From Microbacterium stercoris (lineage in GTDB: Bacteria; Actinomycetota; Actinomycetes; Actinomycetales; Microbacteriaceae): a stretch of DNA of 64,000 nt. The stretch covers positions 1 to 64,000 of the forward strand of contig NZ_JAGFOA010000001.1 of NCBI RefSeq assembly GCF_017592545.1. The letters run 5' to 3'. This document shows, in pieces, positions 28,435-37,658 of the stretch. The translations under genes and the position numbers were made by a program. The number at the start of each line of letters is the position of its first letter. Positions within the stretch are counted from its first letter, which is position 1. The notes below the pieces were generated by a model, which was not told the DNA's origin, ran no database searches, and worked only from the letters and a program-made list of their open reading frames with translations.

Positions 28435-29955
28435 TCAGGCGAACGCCAGGAACCCGTCCATCAGCAGCTCGCGCACGCGCGGAAGCAGCTCGGCGCGGAG
28501 CGCTGCGGGATCCACCTCGAGCAGCGAGGCGATCGCGTCGATCAGCGTTCCGACGGGCAGGTCGCCGTCGCACGCTCCCACGAGTGCCGCGAGCCCCGGA
28601 TCCACACCGATGGCCCGGCCGAAGCCCGCCCCCTGGCGCAGCTCGATGACCTGCGGGTCGCCGACGCCCGGAAGGTGATGCCGCGCCTCGGTGACGTCGG
28701 CCGCGGTGCGCAGCGTGACATCGGCGAGCGCGTCGTCGGAGAGGCCGGCGACGCGGTCGAACGCCTCAAGCGCCGCGGCGAGGTGCCCGCCGAGCCCGCC
28801 CTCGGAGGGAATGGGCTGGGTCACGCGCTCGTAGCGCGTGAGCCTCGGCCCTCCGACGGCACGGCGCAGCAGCACGTAGCCGAAGCCCACCGCGCTCACT
28901 CCGCGCTCAGCGAAGTCGTCGAGCCACGCACTCAGCAGCCCGTCGTGGGCGGGGGATCCGGGCGCGGTGCCGCCATCGCGGATCCACATCTCGGCGTACT
29001 CGATCGGGTTCAGCTGCTCACGCTCGACCACCCATGCCTCGAGCGGAATATCCGACTCCTCGACCCATCGGCGCACGCGCTCCAGGCCCGGCACCCCGCC
29101 ACGGGTCTCCCAGTTGCCGAGCAGCTGCGCCACACCGCCCGGAGTGAGGTGAGCGCCCACTCCGCGCACGACCTGCTCCACGAGCGCGTCGCCGACCAGG
29201 CCTCCGTCCCGGTACTCGTAGCCCGGAACACCCTTCGCGCGCGGGGTGATGACGAACGGCGGATTCGACACGATGCGATCGAACGACTCGCCCTCGACGG
29301 GCTCGAACAGGCTGCCGTGACGGGTGTCGATCCGCTCGTCGCGGTTCAGCATCGCGTTCAGCCGTGCGAACAGCAGCGCGCGCTCCGACAGGTCGGTCGC
29401 CACGACCGCATCGGCGTACCGGCGCGCACGCAGGGCCTGGATGCCGCAGCCCGTGCCGAGATCGAGCACACGCCGGGCCGGCGTCGGGAGCTGAAGACCG
29501 GCGAGCGTGAGGGAAGCCCCGCCGACGCCGAGCACGTGATCCTCGGCCAGCGCGCCGCCACCCGTCGCGATCTCATCGAGATCGCTCGCGAACCACCACT
29601 CGCCGGTGCCCTCGGTGTCGAGATACGACTGCGGCCGGATGATCGCTCGCGGGGTCACCAGTTCGGTGACCGAGGCGAGTCCCAGCGACGCGAGCCCCGC
29701 GGATCCGAGCGTCGGCAGCGCCGCGTCGACCGCGGCCACGGGCTGGGCCACGCCCAGCACAAGCAACCGACCGAGCGTGGCGAGCGCGTCATCGCGGTCG
29801 CCCAGGCCGCGCAAGGCGGGCACGCGCAGGCCACGACCGATGGCATCGTCGGCCTCGACGCCCCATGCGGCGCGCAGCGCCTCGGAGCGGAAGCGCGCGG
29901 CCTGCAGGTCGGCGGCGAGAGCGGCGCAGAGCGCGGGATCCGGGTTCGGAGTCAT
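28435..29955 (-). CDS. Class I SAM-dependent methyltransferase (N5-glutamine/N6-adenine type)
   Basis: This 506-aa protein has an N-terminal ~150-residue domain of the kind found in actinobacterial DUF7059 proteins. A Rossmann methyltransferase core follows, with motif I VLDLGTGCGIQALRAR (~165) and motif IV IVSNPPFVITPR. NPPF is characteristic of PrmC/HemK, RsmC and N6-adenine enzymes. The C-terminal ~180 residues are alpha-rich without a known motif. The modified target is unknown; a translation factor or rRNA is plausible from the NPPF motif. It converges on the EamA gene with only 7 bp between stops. Confidence 0.82.
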   Translation of the reverse strand: MTPNPDPALCAALAADLQAARFRSEALRAAWGVEADDAIGRGLRVPALRGLGDRDDALATLGRLLVLGVAQPVAAVDAALPTLGSAGLASLGLASVTELVTPRAIIRPQSYLDTEGTGEWWFASDLDEIATGGGALAEDHVLGVGGASLTLAGLQLPTPARRVLDLGTGCGIQALRARRYADAVVATDLSERALLFARLNAMLNRDERIDTRHGSLFEPVEGESFDRIVSNPPFVITPRAKGVPGYEYRDGGLVGDALVEQVVRGVGAHLTPGGVAQLLGNWETRGGVPGLERVRRWVEESDIPLEAWVVEREQLNPIEYAEMWIRDGGTAPGSPAHDGLLSAWLDDFAERGVSAVGFGYVLLRRAVGGPRLTRYERVTQPIPSEGGLGGHLAAALEAFDRVAGLSDDALADVTLRTAADVTEARHHLPGVGDPQVIELRQGAGFGRAIGVDPGLAALVGACDGDLPVGTLIDAIASLLEVDPAALRAELLPRVRELLMDGFLAFA

Positions 29956-30035
29956 GCGTCCATTCTCGCCCGCACCCGCCTGCGCCCCGCTCCCGCGCCC
30001 CGCCCGGCGACGCGCCCCGCCCGAGCGCCCCACCG

Positions 30036-30168
30036 CCGCTCGTCGAGCGAGGGAGGAACGACCGAGTCGAGACGCCCCAGCCCAGCCCTGCACCCCGCCC
30101 GGCGCCCGCCCCAGCGCCCCACCCCCCGCTCGTCGAGCGAGGGAGGAACGACCGAGTCGAGACGCCCC
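30036..30168. repeat. Two direct copies of the modular repeat (GGGAGGAACGACC core)
   Basis: Copies at 30036-30078 and 30126-30168 are identical over 43 bp (period 90). Each has head CGCTCGTCGAGCGA, core GGGAGGAACGACC and tail GAGTCGAGACGCC. They lie between the divergent-side end of the methyltransferase gene and doxX. Confidence 0.9.
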
Positions 30169-30215
30169 AGCCCGCCCGCGCCCGCCCCGCGACGCGCGGC
30201 GACGCGCGCCCCGGA

Positions 30216-30584
30216 TCAGCCGAGCACGACGGCGAAGCTGAGCGCCGCCGACGCCACGGCGATCAGAGTGATCACGAGCGCGGGCACAAAGGGCTCCTTG
30301 CGGCGGATGTGAACCACCGTGGCGCCGGCCATGATGATGACGAGTCCCAAGGCCGCGAGGGGCGTCAGGATCGGCGCGATGCCGGTGGCGAGGGGCAGGA
30401 TCAGGCCGAGCGCGCCGAGAACCTCGACGATGCCGATGAAGCGCGAGAATCCGCCGGGGAAATCGTCGACCCAGCCCATGCCCTTCTCCTTCAGCTTCTC
30501 CGGGGCGGAGAGGGCCTTCATGCCGCCCGAGAGCAGCATGAGCGCGGCGAGGATGCCGTTGACGATCCAGGTGGCGATGAGCAT
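30216..30584 (-). CDS. DoxX family membrane protein
   Basis: This 122-aa protein with four membrane helices matches the DoxX/DoxD-like family (LSGGMKALSAPEKLKEKGM, then FIGIVEVLGALGLILP). DoxX proteins are linked to thiol/redox stress in mycobacteria, but this short form has no proven role. The gene is divergent from an HxlR regulator across 107 bp, so that regulator is its probable repressor. AAGGAAACC precedes the ATG. Confidence 0.88.
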   Translation of the reverse strand: MLIATWIVNGILAALMLLSGGMKALSAPEKLKEKGMGWVDDFPGGFSRFIGIVEVLGALGLILPLATGIAPILTPLAALGLVIIMAGATVVHIRRKEPFVPALVITLIAVASAALSFAVVLG

Positions 30585-30657
30585 GGGTTTCCTTCTGTTA
30601 CTGACTTACGATGTGTGAGCTACCTCATGATCCGTGATCATTCAGGCGCATACAAAA

Positions 30658-30673
30658 GGCACATCCGTGTGCC
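30658..30673. promoter_or_regulatory. Candidate operator between doxX and the HxlR gene
   Basis: A perfect inverted repeat GGCACA-TCCG-TGTGCC lies 19 bp before the regulator's ATG. It could be the HxlR autoregulatory site or a leader hairpin. Confidence 0.4.
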
Positions 30674-30691
30674 TGACCAGGAGGGATCCGG

Positions 30692-31084
30692 ATGGGCGAC
30701 GCCACCGAGACCGAGTACGCCTCCGCCTGCGCCGCGGTCAGCGACAGTGACAGTCGCGCGATCCGCGCGGTGCTCGATCGCATCGGCGACAAGTGGTCGC
30801 TGCTGGTCATCGGCGAGCTGAGCCACGGAGTGCGCCGGTTCACCGGGCTCCTCCGAGGCATCCCGGGCATCTCGCAGCGCATGCTCACGCTCACCCTGCG
30901 TCAGCTCGAGCGCGACGGACTTGTGACGCGCACGGTGCACGCCGAGGTGCCGCCCCGCGTGGAGTACGAGCTCACACCGGTGGGCGAGACCCTCATTCCG
31001 CACGCCATCGCGCTCGCGCACTGGGCCGTCGAGCACTACCCCTCGATCGAGACATCCAGAGCCTCCTTCGACGCCGGATCCTGA
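30692..31084 (+). CDS. HxlR family transcriptional regulator
   Basis: This 130-aa winged-helix regulator has the HxlR core (VLDRIGDKWSLLVIGELSHGVRRFTGLLRGIPGISQRMLTLTLRQLERDGLV). The single Cys at ~13 sits in the N-terminal segment where redox- or electrophile-sensing HxlR proteins (HypR, YodB) carry their sensor Cys; that parallel is an inference. The start is set by CAGGAGGG. It is divergent from doxX, the likely target. Confidence 0.9.
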   Translation: MGDATETEYASACAAVSDSDSRAIRAVLDRIGDKWSLLVIGELSHGVRRFTGLLRGIPGISQRMLTLTLRQLERDGLVTRTVHAEVPPRVEYELTPVGETLIPHAIALAHWAVEHYPSIETSRASFDAGS

Positions 31085-31107
31085 TCCGGATCCCGCAGAA
31101 AAAGATC

Positions 31108-31133
31108 TGGCACTCTCGGGTCGAGAGTGCTAA
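31108..31133 (+). promoter_or_regulatory. CIRCE operator (HrcA-binding) upstream of hsp20
   Basis: TGGCACTC-N9-GAGTGCTAA matches the CIRCE consensus TTAGCACTC-N9-GAGTGCTAA in the right half completely and in 7 of 9 left-half positions. It lies 80 bp before the hsp20 ATG. HrcA repression through CIRCE is established. Confidence 0.88.
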
Positions 31134-31213
31134 AACAGGTATCGAGTCCAGAGGGCTCGACCCTCGGGACTCCGTCCGAAGAATCAGCGCTTCAGACAAA
31201 GAGGAGGATCACG

Positions 31214-31648
31214 ATGGCGATGTTCTTCGACCCCTTCCGCGAGTTCGACCGCGTGGCCGAGCAGCTGTTCGACCGTCAGGGTCCGCGGCTGATGCCGATG
31301 GACCTCTACCGCGACGGCGATCACTACGTGCTCAGTGCCGACCTTCCCGGCATCGATCCGGGCAGCGTCGACATCGACGTGGACGGCCAGCTGCTCACCA
31401 TTCGGGCCGAGCGCACCCCGCGCAGCGACGACGGCGTGAAGTGGATCACGCGCGAGCGCTCGACGGGCTCCTACCTGCGCCAGCTGAACCTGGGGCAGGG
31501 CATCGACACGGCCGGCATCTCGGCCACCTATGACAACGGCGTGCTCAGCGTGCTGATCCCGATCAGCGAGCGGGCGAAGCCGCGCAAGGTCGAGGTGCAG
31601 CGGTCGGTCGGCGGCGCGCAGGACGTCACGCCCGAGCTGACGACCTGA
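31214..31648 (+). CDS. Small heat shock protein, Hsp20/alpha-crystallin family
   Basis: This 144-aa holdase chaperone has the N-terminal FFDPFREFDRVAEQLF segment typical of actinobacterial Hsp18-like proteins. The alpha-crystallin domain covers residues ~38-130 (DHYVLSADLPGIDPGSVDIDVDGQLLTIRAER) and contains the YDNGVLSVLIPISE strand, equivalent to the A-x-x-x-n-GVL motif. GAGGAGG lies 8 nt before the ATG. Expression should be heat-induced through the CIRCE element upstream. Confidence 0.94.
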   Translation: MAMFFDPFREFDRVAEQLFDRQGPRLMPMDLYRDGDHYVLSADLPGIDPGSVDIDVDGQLLTIRAERTPRSDDGVKWITRERSTGSYLRQLNLGQGIDTAGISATYDNGVLSVLIPISERAKPRKVEVQRSVGGAQDVTPELTT

Positions 31649-31685
31649 CGCACTCCTGGCTCGTCGAACGAGCCGACGAAGAACG

Positions 31686-31739
31686 AGCGAGGCGAGACGC
31701 CCCGGCCTCACGCGAAGGCTAGGCGTGTCTCGCCTCGCT
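31686..31739. terminator. Bidirectional hairpin between hsp20 and galK
   Basis: Perfect 13-bp arms AGCGAGGCGAGAC (31686-31698) and GTCTCGCCTCGCT (31727-31739) lie between convergent genes. The left part overlaps a diverged copy of the modular repeat (from 31664), so the repeat seems to have been recruited into a terminator. Confidence 0.6.
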
Positions 31740-31785
31740 TCACGCGCGCGCTCGCCCGGCGCACGAGCGAGCGCGACGAGCGGTG

Positions 31786-32975
<1,190 letters not shown>

Positions 32976-32979
<4 letters not shown>

Positions 32980-34154
32980 GACAGGACCTCCGGGATGGTG
33001 GCGAGGGCCTCGCCCAGCCGGTCTGCGGACTGCTCGGGCGGGATGTCGCCGATCCAGGCGCCCATGGCGGCCTCGGATCCGGCGAGGAACTTGAGCTTGT
33101 CGGCCCCGCGACGCGGCGACGTGAGCTGCAGGTGCAGACGCGCGCTGTCGCGAGCGACGTCAACCGGGGCCTGGTGCCAGGCGGCGATGTAGGGCGTCGG
33201 GGTGCCGTACAGCGCGTCGACACCGCGCAGCAGGCGCAGGTAGAGAGGGGCGAGCTCGTCCTTCTCGGCCGAGGAGAGCTCGGCGAAGTCGGCCACGTGG
33301 CGTCGCGGGGCCATGTGCACCTCGACCGGCCAGCGGGCGGCGAACGGCACGTAGGCGATCCAGTGCTCACCCTCGAGCAGCACGCGCGGCCCGGCGGCCT
33401 CGAACTCGATGATGCGCGCGAACAGGTCCGCTCCCTCGCGCTCGATCGACTGCAGCAGCAGCTGCGTGCGCGGCGTCACGTAGGGGTAGGCGTAGATCTG
33501 GCCGTGGGGGTGGGGGAGCGTGACGCCGATCTCGGCGCCGCGGTTCTCGAACACGAACACCTGGCGCACGCCGGGCAGGGCCGACAGCGCGGCCGTGCGG
33601 TCGGCCCACGCCTCGATCACGGTGCGGGCGCGCGTGACCGAGAGCGATCCGAAGGATCCGACGCGGTCAGGGCTGAAGCACACCACCTCGCACCGCCCCA
33701 CGGAGGTGCGCGAGCGTCCGAGCCCCGGGGCGGCGAGGTCTTCGAGGCCCGAAGCCGGGTCGATCGCGGCGGGCGCGTCGCCGACGGCGACGTCGAGGGC
33801 CGGCCCGAACGAGGGGGAGCGGTTCTCGAACACCGCGACGTCGTACGCGCTCGGCAGCTCCGACGGGTTCGTGGGCGTCTGCGGGGCGAGCGGATCGAGG
33901 TCGGCGGGCGGCATGACCACGCGCGACTGGCGCGACGCGGCCACCGAGATCCAGTCGCCCGTGAGCACATCGCGCCTCATCGTGGCGGTCTCCGGACGCG
34001 GGGCCAGCTCGCGCGCGTCGATGGCTCGCTCGGCCGGAAGCGCCGTGCCGGGGTCGTCGTAGTAGAAGAGGTCGCGGCCGTCCGCCAGGCGGGCGGAGCG
34101 CTTCACGACCCCCGCGCCGAGCGTGGCGGCGGGCAGGTCTGCGGACTGCGTCAT
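32976..34154 (-). CDS. galT: Galactose-1-phosphate uridylyltransferase
   Basis: This 392-aa HIT-superfamily enzyme exchanges UMP between UDP-glucose and galactose-1-phosphate. It contains NRSPSFGPALDV, the active-site TLPHPHGQIYAYP (~213-226; the second His of HPH is the nucleophile in characterised GalT), and a C-terminal HMAPRRHVADF. It starts at 34154 (MTQSADLPAATLG). It is the first gene of a galTK operon. An 18-bp palindrome 29 bp upstream is the probable repressor site. Confidence 0.94.
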
Positions 34155-34182
34155 CGGTATCCTTCGAACGCGCGCTCTCGCG

Positions 34183-34200
34183 CATGTTGACGTCAACATG
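34183..34200. promoter_or_regulatory. LacI-type operator in the galT/lacI-like intergenic region
   Basis: CATGTTGACGTCAACATG is a perfect 18-bp palindrome with a central CG, the usual form of LacI/GalR family operators. It lies 29 bp before galT and 48 bp before the divergent LacI-type gene, so one repressor could control both. Confidence 0.85.
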
Positions 34201-34247
34201 GATGATAGAACGAGAGTGCAGGATCCGGCAACGAGAGCGAGCAGCGG

Positions 34248-35249
34248 ATGTCCAGAAGCGTGTCGGCAGCGGATGTCGCCCGCCTTGCCGGTGTCTCCGG
34301 TCAGACGGTGTCCCGCGTGGCCAATGGCTCCGAGCGCGTCGATCCGGGCACCCGGGCACGCGTCGAGGCGGCGATGCAGCAGCTGGGCTATCGCCCCCAC
34401 CGGGCGGCACGGGCGCTGCGCACCGGCCGCACGCGCACCATCGGCGTGCTCGTGCGCACCTTGGCCTCGGTGGGCAACGCCCGCATGCTCGAGGCGCTGG
34501 TGTCCGCGGGCGCCGCGCACGAACACGCCGTGCTCGTCGTCACCCTGGCCGATGACACCCCCGAGGCGGCGAAGGCGGCGCTGGCCGGACTCGCCGATCA
34601 CGGCGTGGACGGCGCCATCGCCCTGAACGAGGCGACCCCGAGCGTGCAGGCCGCAGGCACCGCCTCGTTCCCGCTGGTGGCCGTCGACGCGTCGCCGGAG
34701 GCGGGGCTCATCGCGCTCGAGTCGGATCACGCCGGGGGAGCCGCCGCCGCCGTGCGGCATCTGCTGGACGCGGGGGCGGCAACCGTCCACCACCTGGCCG
34801 GGCCGGCCGGATCCTTCGCCGCCGATGAGCGAGAACGCGGCTGGCGATCCGCGCTCTCTCACACGGCGGGGCAGGATGTCGCGGGTCGGGCGGATGAGGC
34901 GACCCCGCCGGATCCGATCCGCGGCGACTGGACCGCGGCATCCGGATTCACGGCGGGGCGGACCCTCGCCGCCGATCCGTCCGTCACGGCGGTGTTCGCC
35001 GCGAACGACCAGATGGCGCTCGGTCTGCTGCGCGCCCTGCGCGAGGCGGATCGCGCCGACGTGGCCGTTGTGGGCTTCGACGACGTGGTCGACGCCGCGC
35101 ACTACCAGCCGCCGCTGACCACCGTCGCCCAGGACTTCGACGCGCTCGGCGCCACCGCGGTCGATCTGCTGCTCGCCCGCGTCGCCGGCACCGAGGTGCC
35201 CGCCCGCACCGTCATCCCCACGCGGCTCGTCCTTCGCGGGAGTGCGTAG
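34248..35249 (+). CDS. LacI family transcriptional regulator (GalR-like)
   Basis: This 333-aa repressor has the N-terminal LacI helix-turn-helix and hinge (SAADVARLAGVSGQTVSRVANGSERVDPGTRARVEAAMQQLGYRPHRAARALRTG). The periplasmic-binding-like sensor domain ends in the usual TRLVLRGSA. AANDQMALGLLRAL and VVGFDDVVDAAHYQPPLTTV are conserved family blocks. Being divergent from galTK across the palindrome at 34183, it most likely represses galTK and responds to galactose; the effector is inferred. Confidence 0.93.
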   Translation: MSRSVSAADVARLAGVSGQTVSRVANGSERVDPGTRARVEAAMQQLGYRPHRAARALRTGRTRTIGVLVRTLASVGNARMLEALVSAGAAHEHAVLVVTLADDTPEAAKAALAGLADHGVDGAIALNEATPSVQAAGTASFPLVAVDASPEAGLIALESDHAGGAAAAVRHLLDAGAATVHHLAGPAGSFAADERERGWRSALSHTAGQDVAGRADEATPPDPIRGDWTAASGFTAGRTLAADPSVTAVFAANDQMALGLLRALREADRADVAVVGFDDVVDAAHYQPPLTTVAQDFDALGATAVDLLLARVAGTEVPARTVIPTRLVLRGSA

Positions 35250-35267
35250 CCTGCGGGCTCGGCGAGG

Positions 35268-35340
35268 GGCGTTGACTAGTCCCGCGCGGCATCACTAGTC
35301 CAGGCGGGACTAGTAATCCCGCGGAAGACTAGTCAACGCC
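35268..35340. repeat. 73-bp CTAG-rich nested palindrome, copy 2
   Basis: It has the same 14-bp outer arms as the element at 22098-22170 and differs at only three internal positions. The change at the inner hairpin restores a fourth CTAG, so the inner arms pair better here. It begins 18 bp after the LacI-type gene. The rest of 35341-35467 shows only GC-rich short repeats (CGCGGGCCGACCC twice). Confidence 0.9.
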
Positions 35341-35467
35341 CCGACGCTAACCCACCCCGCGCCCCACACGACCACGCGGGCCGACCCGGCACCACGCCGC
35401 GCGGGCCGACCCCGCGCCTCATCGCACCGCGGCGGTCGCGCTTCCAGAGGTTCCGCAGGCATCTCCG

Positions 35468-35473
35468 TAGAAT
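35468..35473 (+). promoter_or_regulatory. Predicted -10 element for the DUF6049-murJ operon
   Basis: TAGAAT lies 37 bp before the ATG at 35511 in an otherwise GC-rich gap. No convincing -35 is visible. Confidence 0.35.
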
Positions 35474-35510
35474 CGAGTCACTGCGGGCGACGTTCCGCGG
35501 AAAACACACC

Positions 35511-37658
35511 ATGACGCCGAACACCCCTCGAGCGCGGGCGCCCCGCCGCCTGCTCGCCGCCCTCGCTGCCGCGGTCTTCACCGCGCTCTCGGGCGCGATC
35601 GTCGCCCCCGCGTACGCCGCCGTCGAGGAGCAGCCCGAGCCCGAGCTCATCCTCGCGTCGAGCGTGCGCGGCGTCGCCCACGCGGGCGCGGCGCTGAGCG
35701 CGTCACTCCAGATCGCCAATGCGGGCAACGAGCCGCTGCCCGCATCCACCGCCGTGCTGCAACTGGGCACTCGACCCCTCGCCGACCGCTCGGCCCTGCG
35801 CTCGTGGCTGGCGGGACTGGATCCGGATCTCCCGCTCACGTCGATCGGCTCGACGGCCGGATCCGCGGTGGCAGCCGACGGCTCCACGGAGGTGTCGCTG
35901 ACCGCGCCGGCCGAAACGCCCGCGCTCGCGGCGCTGACCCCGGGTGTCTATCCGCTGCAGGCGACCTACGGCGGAGCGACGGCGCAGTCGGTGATCGTCG
36001 TCGGCGCCGAAGCCGAGCCCACCAGCCTGATCCTGCCGATCACCGCGCCGGTCGAGAACGCCGGCCTGTTGAGCGCCGACGAGCTCGCCTCGCTGACCGC
36101 CCCCGACGGCGCGCTCACCGCGCAGCTCTCGGCGGCCGCGGGCACTCCTGCCGCCCTCGCGGTCGATCCGGCGATCCCGGCCGCCATCCGCGTGCTCGGC
36201 GAAGACGCGCCGCTGAGCGCGATCGAGTGGCTCGAGCGGCTGATGCTGCTGCCCAACGACCGCTTCGCGCTGCAGTTCGGCGACGCAGATGTCGCCCCGC
36301 AGCTGCAGGCCGGGCTGCCGGCGCCGCTCTCACCGCTCTCGCTGGAGGGCTACGAGGCCGCGGCCGAGCCCGAGCCGACACCCACCCCGACGCCGACGCC
36401 CACCGAGAAGCCCGCCGCGGTCGGTTCGGACGAAGAGGACCTCGACCTCGCCCGCTTGCTCTCGATCGGCGACGACGCCATCGATTCGGTGTACTGGCCC
36501 GCCCCGGGTCAGGCGACGCCGGCCGTGATGGATGCCCTCCGCGCGGCGAATCCGGACGCGATCGCCGTCACGCCGTCCGAGGCGACACAAGAGGGGGCAT
36601 CCGGATCTGCGGTGCCTGCCTCCGGCGCGATCGCGGGCGGGGGAGCGGCGCTGGTCTACGACACGGATGCCTCGGCCGCGCTCGACGCGGTGGTGCGCGC
36701 CGCGACCGCAGCGGAGCGCTCCGCAGCCTCGGCCGTCGCCACGGCCGAGCTGTTCTTCGCGGGACGGGAAGCGGGCGACGCCCCCGTGCTCGTGGCGCTC
36801 GACCGCGCTCTGAGCACCAGGCTGAGCATGGCAGAGGAGGGCGAGGCCGGCGACGCCGCTCTGGACGACCTCGCCGATCGCCTGAGCGCCGCGATCGACC
36901 TCGTGGCGCTCACCTCGACGATCGCCCCCCAGCACCTCGACGATGTGCTGGCCGCCCCTGCGCAGCCGATCACCCCCGTCGACGCGACGCCCGACGCGGC
37001 GCGCGTGGCCCTGGCCGCGAGCATCGCCGATGCCGAGTCGAGGGTCGGCGTGATCGCCACGGTGCTCGAGACACCCGCCATGCTCAACGGCCTGCAGCGC
37101 GCGGAAGCGCTCCAGGCGCTGGGCGTCGGATGGGCGGCTCGCACCGACGAGTGGCAGGCGGTGGCGACCGGGTTCGCCGATCGCACGGCGGCCCGGGCCG
37201 ACGCGGTCGCCATCCAGGAGCCCGCCCCCGTGAATCTGCTCAGCGCCGGCGTCAACCTGCCGGTCTGGGTGCGCAACGACCTGCCCTGGCCCGCGACGCT
37301 CACGCTGCGCGCCAGCCCGTCGGATCCGCGTCTCGTCGTCGCCGACACCACCTCGGTCGTCGCCCAGCCCGCGAGCCGCACGCAGGTGCAGGTGCCCGTG
37401 CAGGCGCGGGTCGGCAGCGGCGATGTCGACATCGCGCTCACGCTCATCAGCCGGGACGGACACCGGATCGGACCGTCGCAGACCGTCGATGTCAGCGTGC
37501 GTGCCGAGTGGGAGACGATCGGCGTCATCGTGCTCGGTGTGCTCATCGGCGGCCTGCTCGTCGCGGGCGTGATCCGCACAGTGCGCCGTCGACGCAAGAC
37601 GAAGGATCCGGATGCCGCGGCACGCGCGGACGACGACGTCACCGAGGGAGACGCATGA
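35511..37658 (+). CDS. DUF6049 family membrane-anchored secreted protein
   Basis: This 715-aa protein has an N-terminal signal peptide (RRLLAALAAAVFTALSGAIVAPAYA, cleavage near 37). It has a large extracytoplasmic region, a Pro/Thr-rich linker at ~285-300 (TPTPTPTPTEK), and a C-terminal membrane helix (~675-697; VIVLGVLIGGLLVAGVI) with a basic cytoplasmic tail. The DUF6049 family is encoded next to murJ across Actinobacteria (Rv3909 in M. tuberculosis). The stop overlaps the murJ start by ATGA, so the two are coupled. A role in envelope assembly is inferred from this pairing. Confidence 0.88.
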   Translation: MTPNTPRARAPRRLLAALAAAVFTALSGAIVAPAYAAVEEQPEPELILASSVRGVAHAGAALSASLQIANAGNEPLPASTAVLQLGTRPLADRSALRSWLAGLDPDLPLTSIGSTAGSAVAADGSTEVSLTAPAETPALAALTPGVYPLQATYGGATAQSVIVVGAEAEPTSLILPITAPVENAGLLSADELASLTAPDGALTAQLSAAAGTPAALAVDPAIPAAIRVLGEDAPLSAIEWLERLMLLPNDRFALQFGDADVAPQLQAGLPAPLSPLSLEGYEAAAEPEPTPTPTPTPTEKPAAVGSDEEDLDLARLLSIGDDAIDSVYWPAPGQATPAVMDALRAANPDAIAVTPSEATQEGASGSAVPASGAIAGGGAALVYDTDASAALDAVVRAATAAERSAASAVATAELFFAGREAGDAPVLVALDRALSTRLSMAEEGEAGDAALDDLADRLSAAIDLVALTSTIAPQHLDDVLAAPAQPITPVDATPDAARVALAASIADAESRVGVIATVLETPAMLNGLQRAEALQALGVGWAARTDEWQAVATGFADRTAARADAVAIQEPAPVNLLSAGVNLPVWVRNDLPWPATLTLRASPSDPRLVVADTTSVVAQPASRTQVQVPVQARVGSGDVDIALTLISRDGHRIGPSQTVDVSVRAEWETIGVIVLGVLIGGLLVAGVIRTVRRRRKTKDPDAAARADDDVTEGDA

